DNA from: an uncultured Alphaproteobacteria bacterium
Lineage (GTDB): Bacteria > Pseudomonadota > Alphaproteobacteria > UBA828
Assembly (NCBI GenBank): GCA_913053235.1
Contig: CAJXFT010000004.1
Coordinates: 1-52,352, forward strand
Length of the DNA stretch: 52,352 bases
Direction: 5' to 3'
Shown here one piece after another: positions 17,964-27,620 of the stretch. The position numbers and the translations under genes are program-made. Under the pieces are notes generated by a model. That model did no database searches. It was given only the letters and a program-made list of their open reading frames with translations, and was not told the origin of the DNA. Position 1 is the first letter of the stretch. Each line of letters begins with the position of its first letter.

Positions 17964-18407
17964 ATGACCGTACCCGTTCAGAACAAAGATAAACTGCTGC
18001 GTCTGGCCTTGGCCGAGAATTTCTTATTGTCGGCCGCCGCCGGAATCGCCTTTCTGGTGGCGCCGGGTGTCATATCGCGCTTTTTGGGCGAGGCGGTGCC
18101 GCACTGGGTGATGCTGCTGCTCGGCGCCGATCTGCTGCTCTTTGCCGCTTTCCTGCTGCGCCAGATTCTGCGCCGGCCATTGAAACGCGGCGAGGCGTTT
18201 CTGACCATCGCCCTGGACGAAGTCTGGGTGGTTGCCAGCATCCTGCTGCTGGTCCTGGCGCCGCATTGGTTCTCCGCTTCCGGGCAGTGGTTGATTGGCG
18301 CGGTGGCGCTTGCCGTGGCGGGTATTGCCGTGGCGCAGTGGCTCGGCTTGCGGCGCCTCGACGATCGGCGAAGGGCTCGGCATGGCGCGGCGCTGCTACG
18401 ACAATAA
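17964..18407 (+). CDS. Small four-helix membrane protein, C-terminus altered
   Basis: A 147-residue protein with four hydrophobic helices (about 15-35, 45-65, 80-100 and 108-128) and no recognised catalytic motif. The ATG at 17964 follows GAGGAGG, so expression looks efficient. The natural protein probably ends near LGLRRL; the last 15 residues (DDRRRARHGAALLRQ) are SRPBCC-gene sequence read in the wrong frame, which points to a deletion joining this gene to the next. It is divergent from the MmyB-type regulator and probably its target. No function can be assigned. Confidence 0.7.
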   Translation: MTVPVQNKDKLLRLALAENFLLSAAAGIAFLVAPGVISRFLGEAVPHWVMLLLGADLLLFAAFLLRQILRRPLKRGEAFLTIALDEVWVVASILLLVLAPHWFSASGQWLIGAVALAVAGIAVAQWLGLRRLDDRRRARHGAALLRQ

Positions 18408-18714
18408 GGGGCGCGGCTGGAACGAGACCTGCGTGCTGTGGGACGAGGGCCGCGCCTACGGCTTCGAGGTCGACACCTCGGACTATCCATTTCCGCTCCG
18501 CCAAGTGCGCGGCACATGGGGCGTCGAGCCGGCCGATGGCGGCAGCGTCATCACCATGCGGTTCGATATCACCGCCAAATATGGCGCGCCCGGCAGGCTG
18601 GTGATGGGGCTTGTACTGCGCCTGATGTTTTCCGCCCTCTGCGAACGCCTGCTCGACAAATGGCAGGCGCGCATTTTGGCAAACCCTAGTTTGCGCCTCC
18701 TCGATGCGGCTTGA
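18361..18714 (+). pseudogene. 5'-truncated SRPBCC (START-like) gene
   Basis: In the frame starting at 18361 the sequence encodes about 117 residues matching the later two thirds of SRPBCC/polyketide-cyclase-like proteins: TIGEGLGMARRCYDN, VLWDEGRAYGFEVDT, GGSVITMRFDITAKYGAPGR and a final amphipathic helix. About 45-55 N-terminal residues, including the usual start and first helices, are missing. The reading frame upstream runs into the membrane protein gene in another frame. An ATG at 18382 could start a short product, but the fold would be incomplete. Its 3' end overlaps convergent panE by 29 bases. A deletion in this lineage or an assembly join could both explain it. Confidence 0.6.
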
Positions 18715-19609
18715 GCGTGGCGTAAACCTCGTCGTTGGCCGGTGTCGGGATGGCGAGCTGGCGCCCGAGGCGCGCCACTTCGCCGGCCAGCCAATCGAGC
18801 TCGAGCGGCTTGCCGCGCTCAAGATCGTCGAGCATCGAGGCGCGCATGGCGGGCGGCAGCGATTGTTCGGCGAAGGCGAGGCGGTCGCGCGCGTAATCGG
18901 CATCCAGCGCGATGCCGCGGGCGCGCCCCACCGCCACCGTCTCGGCCATCAGGTTAAGGAAGAATTGGCGCTCGGTCGGATCGCCGAGAACCGCACCGAT
19001 GGGCTGTCGGGTCATGGCGGTGGCGCCGCTCATGCCGACCAGCAGGGTGAATTTTTGCCACTGCGCGAGTTCGATATCGGGCGCCAGCTCGGCGTCGATT
19101 CCGGCCTTTGCGCAAACCCGCGCGAAATCGCCGAGACGCGCGCTTTTGCTGCCATCACCCTCGCCGAATTGCAGGCGGGCGAAATCGCCGTGATGGCGGA
19201 TGGTGCCGGGCTGGGCGATGAAAGATGAGATATAGGCGACGCCGCCGACCACCGCTTGGCGGTCGAGGATCGCGCTCAGCCGCGCCACGCCACCGACGCC
19301 GTTTTGCAGCATGATCAATGTCGTGCGATCGCCCAGGAGCGGCTTGCAGGCAAGTGCGGCAGCTTCGCTGTCGCCGAGCTTGACCGCGAACAGCACCATA
19401 TCGACGGCGCCGATGGTGGCCGGGTCGTCGCTGGCCGGCGCATCGTTCAGATGAATATCGCCGAGCGCGCTTTCGAGTTTGAGGCCGTCTCGCCTGATGG
19501 CGTCGAGATGGGCGCCGCGGGCGATGAAATGCACCTCCTCGCCGGCCGCCGCCAGGCGGGCGCCGAAATAACCGCCGACGCCGCCGGCTGCCATGATGGC
19601 GATTTTCAT
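18686..19609 (-). CDS. panE: 2-dehydropantoate 2-reductase family protein
   Basis: A 307-residue NADPH-dependent ketopantoate reductase-type protein. The Rossmann start is MKIAIMAAGGVGGYFGARLA; most relatives have GAGGVGG, so the first glycine is Ala here. The middle domain has MLQNGVGG and the catalytic-lysine region QWQKFTLLVGMSGATAMTR. The helical C-terminal domain (about 175-300) has SMLDDLERGKPLELDWLAG, typical of the family and including the usual glutamate region. The reaction is ketopantoate to pantoate in coenzyme A synthesis. Paralogues of this family act on other 2-keto acids, so the exact substrate is not certain. It starts 7 bases after the DUF882 gene and is probably co-transcribed. 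Confidence 0.82.
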   Translation of the reverse strand: MKIAIMAAGGVGGYFGARLAAAGEEVHFIARGAHLDAIRRDGLKLESALGDIHLNDAPASDDPATIGAVDMVLFAVKLGDSEAAALACKPLLGDRTTLIMLQNGVGGVARLSAILDRQAVVGGVAYISSFIAQPGTIRHHGDFARLQFGEGDGSKSARLGDFARVCAKAGIDAELAPDIELAQWQKFTLLVGMSGATAMTRQPIGAVLGDPTERQFFLNLMAETVAVGRARGIALDADYARDRLAFAEQSLPPAMRASMLDDLERGKPLELDWLAGEVARLGRQLAIPTPANDEVYATLKPHRGGAN

Positions 19610-19616
19610 ATATGTG

Positions 19617-20192
19617 TTATCCGGCCCAGGCGCGCACCGGGCCGACATCGAGATGGACGAAATTGGAGCTCCGATAAAGCCCGGCGCCGCCCATGCCGAG
19701 TTCCACCGCGCCTTTCCAGACGCGCTCGCCGGCGACGCCCTCGATGCGGACATCTATGGCCATGCCGTAAGTGTGCAGGCTGTTGGTGGCGACGCCTTCG
19801 CTGGCCTGTTTCAGCATTTTATTGGTCGAATCCGAGCGGAACCCGGAAATGACGCCGAACGGCGCGTCCGTGCCGAGGGCGCGGCCGAGCCAGAAAAGCT
19901 GGTCGAATACGGTGCGGAATATTTCGCCGACTTCGCCGCTGCGCCAGTCGCGCATGAGATAGTCGAAATCGGCGAGTGGTGCTGCGAGATAATCGCCGTC
20001 GCGCCAATAGGTAAGATCGAGATATTCTTCGGTCCAGAGGTTATGGAGCGCCACCTTGCGCTCCTTGATGCGCCAATAGCCGGCCATGGCGTGGCACGGC
20101 AACGCGCCGGCGGCGAACGCCGCGCCGGCGATAAAATGCCGCCGGCTGGGGCGCGATTGGATAGGCAATATTCTTCGCACGGCGCCGAGCAT
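19617..20192 (-). CDS. DUF882/YcbK-type M15 peptidase-like protein, Tat-exported
   Basis: A 191-residue protein with a twin-arginine signal (PSRRHFIAGAAFAAGALP) followed by a DUF882/peptidase M15-like domain. Zinc-site motifs are HTYGMAIDV (HxxGxAxD) and FVHLDVG (HxD). YcbK-like proteins are thought to act on peptidoglycan peptides in the periplasm; in Gram-negative bacteria they often sit with L,D-transpeptidases. I chose the ATG at 20192, which places the Tat motif near the N-terminus. An in-frame ATG at 20291 would add 33 residues with no conservation visible. It lies immediately upstream of panE. Confidence 0.85.
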   Translation of the reverse strand: MLGAVRRILPIQSRPSRRHFIAGAAFAAGALPCHAMAGYWRIKERKVALHNLWTEEYLDLTYWRDGDYLAAPLADFDYLMRDWRSGEVGEIFRTVFDQLFWLGRALGTDAPFGVISGFRSDSTNKMLKQASEGVATNSLHTYGMAIDVRIEGVAGERVWKGAVELGMGGAGLYRSSNFVHLDVGPVRAWAG

Positions 20193-20356
20193 ATCGCGGA
20201 ATTCCGACAAAATCACTTTTCGCCGCGATAGCGCGCGCTCACTGTCCCATGCGGTTGCCGCCGAAGGTCGGTAGCGATAGGGTGTGGCCAAGCCCGGGCG
20301 CGGCAGGGCGACGCCCGCTTCACGGTATATGAACTCTGGAAAATGGAGATAAAAAA

Positions 20357-21847
20357 ATGGCCACAGCCACCGCTGAAATCGTCTCGGGCGTGTTCCTTCA
20401 GGATCCCAAGCTGCTTCGCCAGCAATGTTATATCGACGGCGCCTGGGCCGATGCCGACGCCGGGAAAACCATCGATGTCACCAACCCGGCGGACGGCGAT
20501 GTGATCGGCACCATACCCGCCATGGGCACCGCCGAAACCCGGCGCGCCATCGAGGCGGCGAACCGCGCCTATCCGGCGTGGCGCGCCAAGACGGCCAAGG
20601 AGCGCGCCAAGATATTGCGCAAATGGTTCGATCTGATGATGGAGAACCAGGAAGACCTGGCCATCATCATGACCGCCGAGCAGGGCAAGCCGATGGCCGA
20701 ATCGCGCGGCGAGATCGGCTATGGCGCATCCTTCGTCGAATGGTTCGCCGAGGAGGGCAAGCGCGCCTATGGCGACGTCGTTCCGCAGCCGACCAACGAT
20801 CGGCGCATCGTCGTCACCAAGGAGCCGGTCGGCGTCGTCGGGCTGATTACGCCGTGGAATTTCCCCAACGCGATGATCACGCGCAAGGCCGGCCCGGCGC
20901 TGGCGGCGGGCTGCACGGTGGTCGCGCGCCCCGCCACCTCGACGCCCTATTCGGCGCTGGCGCTCTGCGAGTTGGGCGAGCGCGCCGGCATCCCGGCGGG
21001 CGTGCTCAACATCCTCACCGGCCCGTCGCGCGAGATGGGCGCCGAGATCACCTCCAACCCGATCGTGCGCAAGCTCTCCTTCACCGGCTCCACCCAGGTC
21101 GGCAAGATCCTGATCGAGCAATGCGCCGCCACGGTGAAGAAAGTCTCGATGGAATTGGGCGGCAACGCGCCGTTCATCGTGTTCGACGATGCCGACATGG
21201 ACGCCGCGATCACCGGGGCGATGGCGTCGAAATACCGCAATACCGGGCAAACCTGCGTCTGCGCCAACCGCTTCCTGGTTCAGGACGGCGTCTATGACGA
21301 ATTCGCCGATAAGCTTTCCGCCGCGACGGACAAAATGCGCGTCGGCCCCGGCCTCAAGGGCGAAACCGAGCAGGGGCCGCTGATCGACATGGCGGCGGTG
21401 GAGAAGGTCGAGGAGCATATTCAGGATGCCCTCGACAAGGGCGCCAGGATCGTCACCGGCGGCAAGCGCCACGAATTGGGCGGCAGTTTTTTCCAGCCCA
21501 CCGTGATCGCCAACGTCAACACCCAGATGAAGGTGGCGCGCGAGGAAACCTTCGGCCCGCTGGCGCCGCTGTTCCGCTTCGACACCGATGACGAGGCCGT
21601 GCAGCTCGCCAACGATACCGAATTCGGCCTCGCCGCCTATTTCTACAGCCGCGATATCGGCCGCATCTGGCGCGTCGCCGAGCAGCTCGAATACGGCATC
21701 GTCGGCATCAATGCCGGCATCATCTCGACCGAGGTGGCGCCGTTCGGCGGCATGAAGGAATCCGGCGTTGGGCGCGAGGGCTCGCATTTCGGCCTCGATG
21801 AGTTCATGGAGGTCAAATATCTCTGCATGGGCGGTATCGACACCTAA
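20357..21847 (+). CDS. gabD: NAD(P)-dependent succinate-semialdehyde dehydrogenase
   Basis: A 496-residue aldehyde dehydrogenase matching GabD, which oxidises succinate semialdehyde to succinate at the end of GABA or 4-hydroxybutyrate breakdown. The catalytic Cys is 300 (NTGQTCVCANRF) and the general base Glu is 266 (SMELGGNAPF). The extra cysteine two residues after Cys300 recalls the redox switch of SSADH. In the cofactor segment, the usual Lys-Pro-Ala is Arg-Pro-Ala at about residue 191, which may change NAD/NADP preference. GGAGATAAAAAA precedes the ATG. gor follows after 6 bases, so they probably share a transcript. The CoA-transferase at 138 might supply 4-hydroxybutyrate-linked substrates, but it is not adjacent. 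Confidence 0.9.
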   Translation: MATATAEIVSGVFLQDPKLLRQQCYIDGAWADADAGKTIDVTNPADGDVIGTIPAMGTAETRRAIEAANRAYPAWRAKTAKERAKILRKWFDLMMENQEDLAIIMTAEQGKPMAESRGEIGYGASFVEWFAEEGKRAYGDVVPQPTNDRRIVVTKEPVGVVGLITPWNFPNAMITRKAGPALAAGCTVVARPATSTPYSALALCELGERAGIPAGVLNILTGPSREMGAEITSNPIVRKLSFTGSTQVGKILIEQCAATVKKVSMELGGNAPFIVFDDADMDAAITGAMASKYRNTGQTCVCANRFLVQDGVYDEFADKLSAATDKMRVGPGLKGETEQGPLIDMAAVEKVEEHIQDALDKGARIVTGGKRHELGGSFFQPTVIANVNTQMKVAREETFGPLAPLFRFDTDDEAVQLANDTEFGLAAYFYSRDIGRIWRVAEQLEYGIVGINAGIISTEVAPFGGMKESGVGREGSHFGLDEFMEVKYLCMGGIDT

Positions 21848-21853
21848 GCGCCT

Positions 21854-23203
21854 ATGGCCGACTTCGATCTATTCGTAATCGGCGGCGGGTCGGGCGGCGT
21901 TGCGTGTGCGCGCCGCGCCGCCAGCCATGGCGCCCGCGTCGGCCTGGTCGAGGAAGGCAGCATGGGCGGCACCTGCGTCCATCGCGGCTGCATTCCCAAG
22001 AAATTCCTCGTCTACGCCTCGCACTTCCGCCACGATTTCGAGGACGCGGCGGGTTATGGCTGGAGCGTCGGCGAGAGCCGCTTCGACTGGCCCACCATGG
22101 TCGCCGCCAAGAGCAAGGAACTGGCGCGCCTCGAAGGCATCTACCGCCGTCTGCTGAAAGAATCCGGCGTCACCGCCATCGACGGCCGGGGCGCCTTGCT
22201 CGACGCCAACAGCGTCGCCATCGGAGAGGAGCGCTACAGCGCCGATACCATCCTGATCGCCACCGGCGGCTGGCCCTTCATGCCGGAGCTTCCCGGCATC
22301 GAATTGGCGATCACCTCGAACGAGGCGTTCGATTTGCCGCGATTGCCGGGACGCATCGTCATCGTCGGCGGCGGATATATCGCCTGCGAGTTCGCCGGCA
22401 TCTTCAACGGGTTTGGCGTCGAGACCGTGCAGCTCTACCGCTCGGACATGATCCTGCGCGGCTTCGATATGGATATCCGCGAAATATGCTGCGACGAGAT
22501 GCGCAAGAGCGGCATCGATGTGCGCCTCAACGTGAACGCCGTCAAACTGGAGAAGAACGCGGACGGAATCGCGCTCACCACCACCCAGGGCGACGTCCTG
22601 GAGGCGGACCAGGTGTTGTTCGCCACCGGCCGGGTGCCGAGCACGGCGGCTATCGGGTTAAACGAGGCCGGGGTTGAGCGCAATCACAAAGGAGCGGTCA
22701 GCGTCGATTCCGGCTCGCGCAGCAATATCGCCAGCATCTACGCCGTCGGCGACTGCACCGACCGCGTCAACCTCACGCCCGTCGCCATTCACGAAGGCCG
22801 CTGCCTCGCCGAGACGCTGTTCAACGACAATCCGCAAATTCCGGATCACCGCAATATCCCGACCGCCATCTTCACCCAGCCGGAAATCGGCACCGTCGGC
22901 ATGAGCGAGGAGGATGCCCGCACCCATTGCGCCGCCGTCGATATCTATAAAACCCGTTTTCGCCCGCTCAAGCACACGCTCACCGGACGCGGCGAGACGG
23001 TGTTCATGAAACTGGTGGTCGACCGCGCCGACGACCGCGTCGTCGGCTGCCATATGATCGGCTCGGCCGCCAGTGAGCTGTCGCAGCTTCTCGGCGTCGC
23101 CATCAAGGCCGGCGCCACCAAGGCGCAGTTTGACGAAACGGTGGCCGTGCACCCCACCACGGCGGAGGAATTCGTCACCATGTATGAGCCGGTGGGCGCG
23201 TAA
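21854..23203 (+). CDS. gor: Glutathione-disulfide reductase
   Basis: A 449-residue FAD flavoenzyme reducing oxidised glutathione with NADPH. The FAD loop is VIGGGSGGVACAR, the redox pair is Cys41/Cys46 in MGGTCVHRGCIPKK, and the NAD(P) loop is IVIVGGGYIACEFAG. The C-terminal HPTTAEEF supplies the catalytic His-Glu pair of the partner subunit. The glutathione reductase family is favoured over lipoamide dehydrogenase by the CxxxxC context and the ending. It starts 6 bases after gabD without a clear ribosome site, suggesting translational coupling. It supports GrxD and the Atm1-type exporter, which depend on glutathione. Confidence 0.93.
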   Translation: MADFDLFVIGGGSGGVACARRAASHGARVGLVEEGSMGGTCVHRGCIPKKFLVYASHFRHDFEDAAGYGWSVGESRFDWPTMVAAKSKELARLEGIYRRLLKESGVTAIDGRGALLDANSVAIGEERYSADTILIATGGWPFMPELPGIELAITSNEAFDLPRLPGRIVIVGGGYIACEFAGIFNGFGVETVQLYRSDMILRGFDMDIREICCDEMRKSGIDVRLNVNAVKLEKNADGIALTTTQGDVLEADQVLFATGRVPSTAAIGLNEAGVERNHKGAVSVDSGSRSNIASIYAVGDCTDRVNLTPVAIHEGRCLAETLFNDNPQIPDHRNIPTAIFTQPEIGTVGMSEEDARTHCAAVDIYKTRFRPLKHTLTGRGETVFMKLVVDRADDRVVGCHMIGSAASELSQLLGVAIKAGATKAQFDETVAVHPTTAEEFVTMYEPVGA

Positions 23204-23331
23204 AGGCCGCATTCCGCGTCATAGCGCGACTGTGAAAATGTTATTTATTTTTAAGGAATTGGTAGCGGAAACTGCGATAAAGGCGTATAGGCAGCGCCTA
23301 ATTTATCCACCGATGCCCGAGGAGGCATGAC

Positions 23332-24711
23332 ATGGCTCGAAACTGGAGCCCGGAGGGTTGGCGCGAACTGCCGATCCTGCAGCAACCGAACTGGCCCGAC
23401 GCCGCGCCGTTGGCGAAAACCGAGGCGCGTTTGAGCGACTCTCCGCCGCTGGTTTTCGCCGGCGAGGCGCGCAATCTGCGCGACAAGCTGGCCGAGGCGT
23501 GCGAGGGCAGGGCGTTTCTTCTGCAGGGCGGCGATTGCGCCGAGAGCTTCGCCGAATTTCATGCCGACAATATCCGCGATACCTTCCGCGTTCTGATGCA
23601 GATGGCGGTGGTGCTGACCTTCGGCGCCAAATGCCCGGTGGTGAAAGTCGGCCGCCTGGCCGGCCAGTTCGCCAAGCCGCGCTCCGCCGATACGGAGACG
23701 CAAGGTGGCGTGACGCTGCCCGCCTATCGCGGCGACATGATCAACGGCATGGAGTTTGAAAGCAGCGCTCGGGCGCCCGACCCCGAGCGTTTGATGCATG
23801 CCTATAACCAATCCGCCGCGACGCTCAATCTGTTGCGCGCCTTCGCCCAGGGCGGCTATGCCGATCTGCATCAGGTGCAGCGCTGGAATTTGGGTTTCGT
23901 CGCCGCCAGTCCGCTCGGCGAGCGCTACAAGGATTTGGCCGATCGCCTGACCGAGAGCCTCGACTTCATGGCGGCCTGCGGCCTGACCTCGGAAACCACG
24001 CCGCAGATTCGCGAGACCGAATTTTACACCTCGCACGAGGCGCTGATCCTGGGCTACGAGCAGGCCCTGACGCGCATCGATTCGACCTCCGGCGATTGGT
24101 ACGCCTGCTCGGCGCATATGTTGTGGATCGGCGACCGCACGCGCCAGCTCGACGGCGCCCATGTCGAATTCATGCGCGGCGTCGGCAATCCCATCGCCAT
24201 CAAGGCCGGGCCGTCGCTCGAAGCCGACGATCTCATGCGCCTGATCGATCTGCTCAATCCGGAAAACCAGCCCGGCCGCCTCACCGTCATCGCGCGCATG
24301 GGGGCGGACAAGGTCGAAGCGGCGCTGCCGCCGCTGATCCGCGCCGCCCGGGGCGAGGGACGCAAGGTGCTGTGGGCCTGCGATCCCATGCACGGCAACA
24401 CGATCAAATCCTCCAACGGCTACAAGACGCGGGTGTTCGACAATATCCTCTCCGAAGTGAGCGGCTTTTTCGCCGCCCACCGCGCCGAGGGCAGCCATCC
24501 CGGCGGCGTCCATTTTGAGATGACCGGCCAGGACGTCACCGAATGTCTCGGCGGCGCCCAGGCGATTACCGAAGAGGGCCTGTCGGACCGCTACCACACC
24601 CATTGCGATCCCAGGCTGAACGCCTCGCAGGCGTTGGAACTGGCATTTCTGATCGCCGAGCGCCTGCAGGCGGAGCGCGGCGGCGAAGCCCGCTTCATGC
24701 AGGCGTCTTAA
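23332..24711 (+). CDS. aroG: Class II DAHP synthase
   Basis: A 459-residue 3-deoxy-7-phosphoheptulonate synthase of the plant/Mycobacterium class II type. It condenses phosphoenolpyruvate and erythrose-4-phosphate at the head of the shikimate pathway. Markers are [19 protein letters not shown] at the N-terminus, [24 protein letters not shown] and near the end [17 protein letters not shown] and [10 protein letters not shown]. The metal-ligand Cys (GGDC), His, Glu and Asp are in place. CGAGGAGGC precedes the ATG at 23332. No other aromatic pathway gene is in the window; downstream genes concern NAD and aminoacyl-tRNA synthesis. Confidence 0.95.
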   Translation: MARNWSPEGWRELPILQQPNWPDAAPLAKTEARLSDSPPLVFAGEARNLRDKLAEACEGRAFLLQGGDCAESFAEFHADNIRDTFRVLMQMAVVLTFGAKCPVVKVGRLAGQFAKPRSADTETQGGVTLPAYRGDMINGMEFESSARAPDPERLMHAYNQSAATLNLLRAFAQGGYADLHQVQRWNLGFVAASPLGERYKDLADRLTESLDFMAACGLTSETTPQIRETEFYTSHEALILGYEQALTRIDSTSGDWYACSAHMLWIGDRTRQLDGAHVEFMRGVGNPIAIKAGPSLEADDLMRLIDLLNPENQPGRLTVIARMGADKVEAALPPLIRAARGEGRKVLWACDPMHGNTIKSSNGYKTRVFDNILSEVSGFFAAHRAEGSHPGGVHFEMTGQDVTECLGGAQAITEEGLSDRYHTHCDPRLNASQALELAFLIAERLQAERGGEARFMQAS

Positions 24712-24755
24712 GGCAAGGCATCGCTTCGGCTTCCAGGCAACCGGCAGGGCGCATC

Positions 24756-25913
24756 ATGGCGAATTCCCCTTCCCAAGCGGATATCACCCGGCAGACCGAC
24801 CGCTATTTCGTGAAGACGCGCGAGGCGGTCGGCCACTTCGGCGATAAGAACGTCACCTATGCCGTCTTCATGCGCCGTCCGGTCTGTTACGCGCCGCGCC
24901 TGATCATCGAGTGGCTGCATTCGGTCGCCGCCGAGCGCGGCACGGAATTCGATATTAAAAGCCGCTTCCAGGAAGGCGACTGGGTCGGCGCCGGTGAGCC
25001 GCTGCTGTTCATCAGCGGGCCGCTCTACCATCTGGTCGATTTGGAAACCCTGTATCTGCAGCGCCTCGGCGCCGCCTGCGTCGCCGCCTACAACGCCTAT
25101 TCGATGTGCGTGACCTTGCCGAAAGTGGGTTTCATGGCGATGGACGCGCGCCATTGCGCCGGCCAGGAGATGGCGGAGATGATGGCCTATGCGGCATCTG
25201 TCGGCTCCGAGAGCGCCAAGCGCGACAGCGACGCGGTCGGCTTCATCGGCAATTCCAACGACGCCACGGCGCATTTTTTCGGCAATCCCGGCGGCCTCGG
25301 CACCATGCCGCACGCCTTTATCGGCTATGCCGGCTCGTCCTTGCGCGCGGCGCAAATGTACCGCGAGGTGTTCCCCGACGAGGGCCTGACGGTGCTGATC
25401 GATTATTTCGGCCAGGAAATTACCGACGGGCTGGAGATCTGCCGCGCCTATCCGGAGCTTGCGGCGGCGGGCAAGCTTCGGCTGCGTCTCGACACCCATG
25501 GCGGCCGTTACGTCGAGGGCCTCGACATGGCCGCCTCCTACGCGGTTTTGGAGAAACACAAGCCGAGGGCGGTGCGCCAGTACCGCAGCGAGACCGAGCT
25601 TAAATGGCTGATCGGCACCGGGGTCAGCGCCGCCTCAATTTTTCATCTGCGCGACAGTCTCGACGAGGCCGGTTTCGACAAGGTCAAGATCATCGCCAGT
25701 TCGGGCTTCGGGCCGGAAAAGTGCAAGGTCATGGCCAGCGCCGCGGCGCCCATCGACGTTATCGGTACCGGCTCCTTCCTGCCCGATGTCTGGGCGGAGA
25801 CGTACGCCACCGCCGACATCGTCGCCTATGACGGAAATATCCGGGTCAAGACGGGCCGCGAATTTCTGCTCCGCAACGGCTTCGCGGAAGCCAGCGCCAA
25901 GAAGAATGGCTGA
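24756..25913 (+). CDS. pncB: Nicotinate phosphoribosyltransferase
   Basis: A 385-residue protein of the shorter, archaeal/alphaproteobacterial-type NAPRTase family. It opens with ITRQTDRYFVKTREA and contains GEPLLFISGPLYHLVDLET, the barrel loops MAMDARHCAG and LRLDTHGGRYVEGLDMA, and the phosphate-binding region ASSGFGPEKC...GTGSFLP. It makes nicotinate mononucleotide from nicotinate and PRPP in the Preiss-Handler salvage route. The ATG at 24756 matches the family N-terminus; the open frame upstream belongs to the DAHP synthase region. nadE begins 30 bases downstream, so two NAD-synthesis steps sit together. Confidence 0.88.
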   Translation: MANSPSQADITRQTDRYFVKTREAVGHFGDKNVTYAVFMRRPVCYAPRLIIEWLHSVAAERGTEFDIKSRFQEGDWVGAGEPLLFISGPLYHLVDLETLYLQRLGAACVAAYNAYSMCVTLPKVGFMAMDARHCAGQEMAEMMAYAASVGSESAKRDSDAVGFIGNSNDATAHFFGNPGGLGTMPHAFIGYAGSSLRAAQMYREVFPDEGLTVLIDYFGQEITDGLEICRAYPELAAAGKLRLRLDTHGGRYVEGLDMAASYAVLEKHKPRAVRQYRSETELKWLIGTGVSAASIFHLRDSLDEAGFDKVKIIASSGFGPEKCKVMASAAAPIDVIGTGSFLPDVWAETYATADIVAYDGNIRVKTGREFLLRNGFAEASAKKNG

Positions 25914-25943
25914 GCCCGGTGCTGGCTGAATAATTCGCTTTTC

Positions 25944-27605
25944 ATGTCCGACACGCTTTCCATCGCGCTTTGCCAGCTCAACCCGACCGTCGGCGACATC
26001 GCCGGAAATTGCGCCCTGATCCGCGCCGCGCGGAGCCAGGCGGCGGCGGCCGATGCCGACCTCGTGGCCTTCAGCGAATTGGCGGTGAGCGGCTATCCGC
26101 CGGAAGACCTCATCCTCAAGCCGATGTTCCAGGCGGCGGCGGAAGCGGCGGTGCGCGAGCTTGCGGCGGAGACCGCGGACGGCGGCCCGGCCATCCTGCT
26201 CGGCACGCCGTGGCGCCAGGAGGGCAAGCTCTATAACGCGGCGCTTCTGTTGGATAGGGGCGAGATCGCGGCGCGGCGCTATAAATACGCGCTGCCCAAT
26301 TACGGCGTCTTCGATGAAGTGCGCGTCTTCGCCCAGGGGCCGCTGCCCGGCCCCGTCGCCTTCCGGGGGTGCCGGCTCGGCGTGATGATCTGCGAGGATA
26401 TGTGGGTCGATGAGGTGTCCGAATGCCTGATGGAATCGGGCGCCGATGTCCTGATGGTGATCAACGGCTCGCCCTATGAGCGCGACAAGACGGATTTGCG
26501 CCTCAACCGCGCCGTCGCGCGGGTGATCGAGACCGGGCTGCCGCTCATCTATCTCAACCAGGTCGGCGGGCAGGACGAGCTGGTGTTCGACGGCGCCTCT
26601 TTCGTTCTCGGCGCCGACCGCTCGCTGCGTGCCCAGGCGGCGATGTTCGCCGAGGACATGCTGTCCACACAGTGGTCGCTCGGGGGCGATGGTGTTTGGC
26701 AATGCCAGCGCGCGGCGCTGAGCCCGCAATTGGAGGGCCTGAGGGCGCTCTATCATGCGATGGTTTTGGGGCTCAGGGATTACGTCGACAAGAACGGCTT
26801 TCCCGGCGTCCTGATCGGCCTCTCGGGCGGCATCGATTCGGCGCTCTCCGCCGCCGTCGCCGTCGATGCGCTGGGCCCCGAGCGGGTCAATTGCGTGCGC
26901 ATGCCGTCGCGCTATACCTCGCAAGCCTCGCTCGACGATGGCGCCGAATGCGCCGAGATGCTCGGCCTGACATGCGAGACCATCGCCATCGAGCCGGCGG
27001 TGGGCGCCTTCGAGGACATGATGGCCGAGGCTTTCGCCGGGCGCCCGGCGGATACGACGGAGGAGAATATCCAGGCCCGGCTGCGCGGCGTTATTCTCAT
27101 GGCGATGAGCAACAAGCTCGGCCATATGGTGCTCACCACCGGCAACAAATCGGAAATGTCGGTCGGCTACGCCACTCTCTACGGCGATATGTGCGGCGGC
27201 TATTCGGTGCTGAAGGACGTCTATAAATGCGTGGTTTTCGATCTTTCGCGCTGGCGCAATCAACAGTGGGCGAGCGCGTTCAAGGGTCCCGAGGGGCGGG
27301 TGATTCCGGAGAACATCATCACCAAGCCGCCATCGGCGGAACTTCGGCCCGACCAGCTCGATCAGGATTCGCTGCCGCCCTATGAAGTGCTCGATGATAT
27401 TCTCGAATGCCTGATCGAGAAGGAAATGCCGGTCGCCGAGATCGTCGCGCGCGGCCACGACGAAGCCATGGTGGCGCGTATCTGGCATATGCTCGACATG
27501 GCCGAATATAAGCGCCGCCAAGCGCCGCCCGGCGTCAAGCTTACGGGACGCGCGCTCGGCAGGGACCGGCGCTACCCGATTACCAACCGCTTCCGCGCCT
27601 CCTGA
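25944..27605 (+). CDS. nadE: Glutamine-dependent NAD+ synthase
   Basis: A 553-residue two-domain enzyme. The N-terminal nitrilase-fold glutaminase (about 1-260) has the Glu-Lys-Cys triad: Glu45 in VAFSELAVSGYPPEDL, Lys in RRYKYALPNYGVFDE and Cys in GVMICEDMWVDE. The C-terminal synthetase (about 275-553) has the PP-loop GLSGGIDSALSAAVAVDAL and TTGNKSEMSVGYATLYGDM. It amidates deamido-NAD with ammonia channelled from glutamine. It follows the NAPRTase gene by 30 bases and precedes gltX by 15, consistent with a single forward operon. Confidence 0.96.
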   Translation: MSDTLSIALCQLNPTVGDIAGNCALIRAARSQAAAADADLVAFSELAVSGYPPEDLILKPMFQAAAEAAVRELAAETADGGPAILLGTPWRQEGKLYNAALLLDRGEIAARRYKYALPNYGVFDEVRVFAQGPLPGPVAFRGCRLGVMICEDMWVDEVSECLMESGADVLMVINGSPYERDKTDLRLNRAVARVIETGLPLIYLNQVGGQDELVFDGASFVLGADRSLRAQAAMFAEDMLSTQWSLGGDGVWQCQRAALSPQLEGLRALYHAMVLGLRDYVDKNGFPGVLIGLSGGIDSALSAAVAVDALGPERVNCVRMPSRYTSQASLDDGAECAEMLGLTCETIAIEPAVGAFEDMMAEAFAGRPADTTEENIQARLRGVILMAMSNKLGHMVLTTGNKSEMSVGYATLYGDMCGGYSVLKDVYKCVVFDLSRWRNQQWASAFKGPEGRVIPENIITKPPSAELRPDQLDQDSLPPYEVLDDILECLIEKEMPVAEIVARGHDEAMVARIWHMLDMAEYKRRQAPPGVKLTGRALGRDRRYPITNRFRAS

Positions 27606-27620
27606 AGCGGCGCCAGCACC

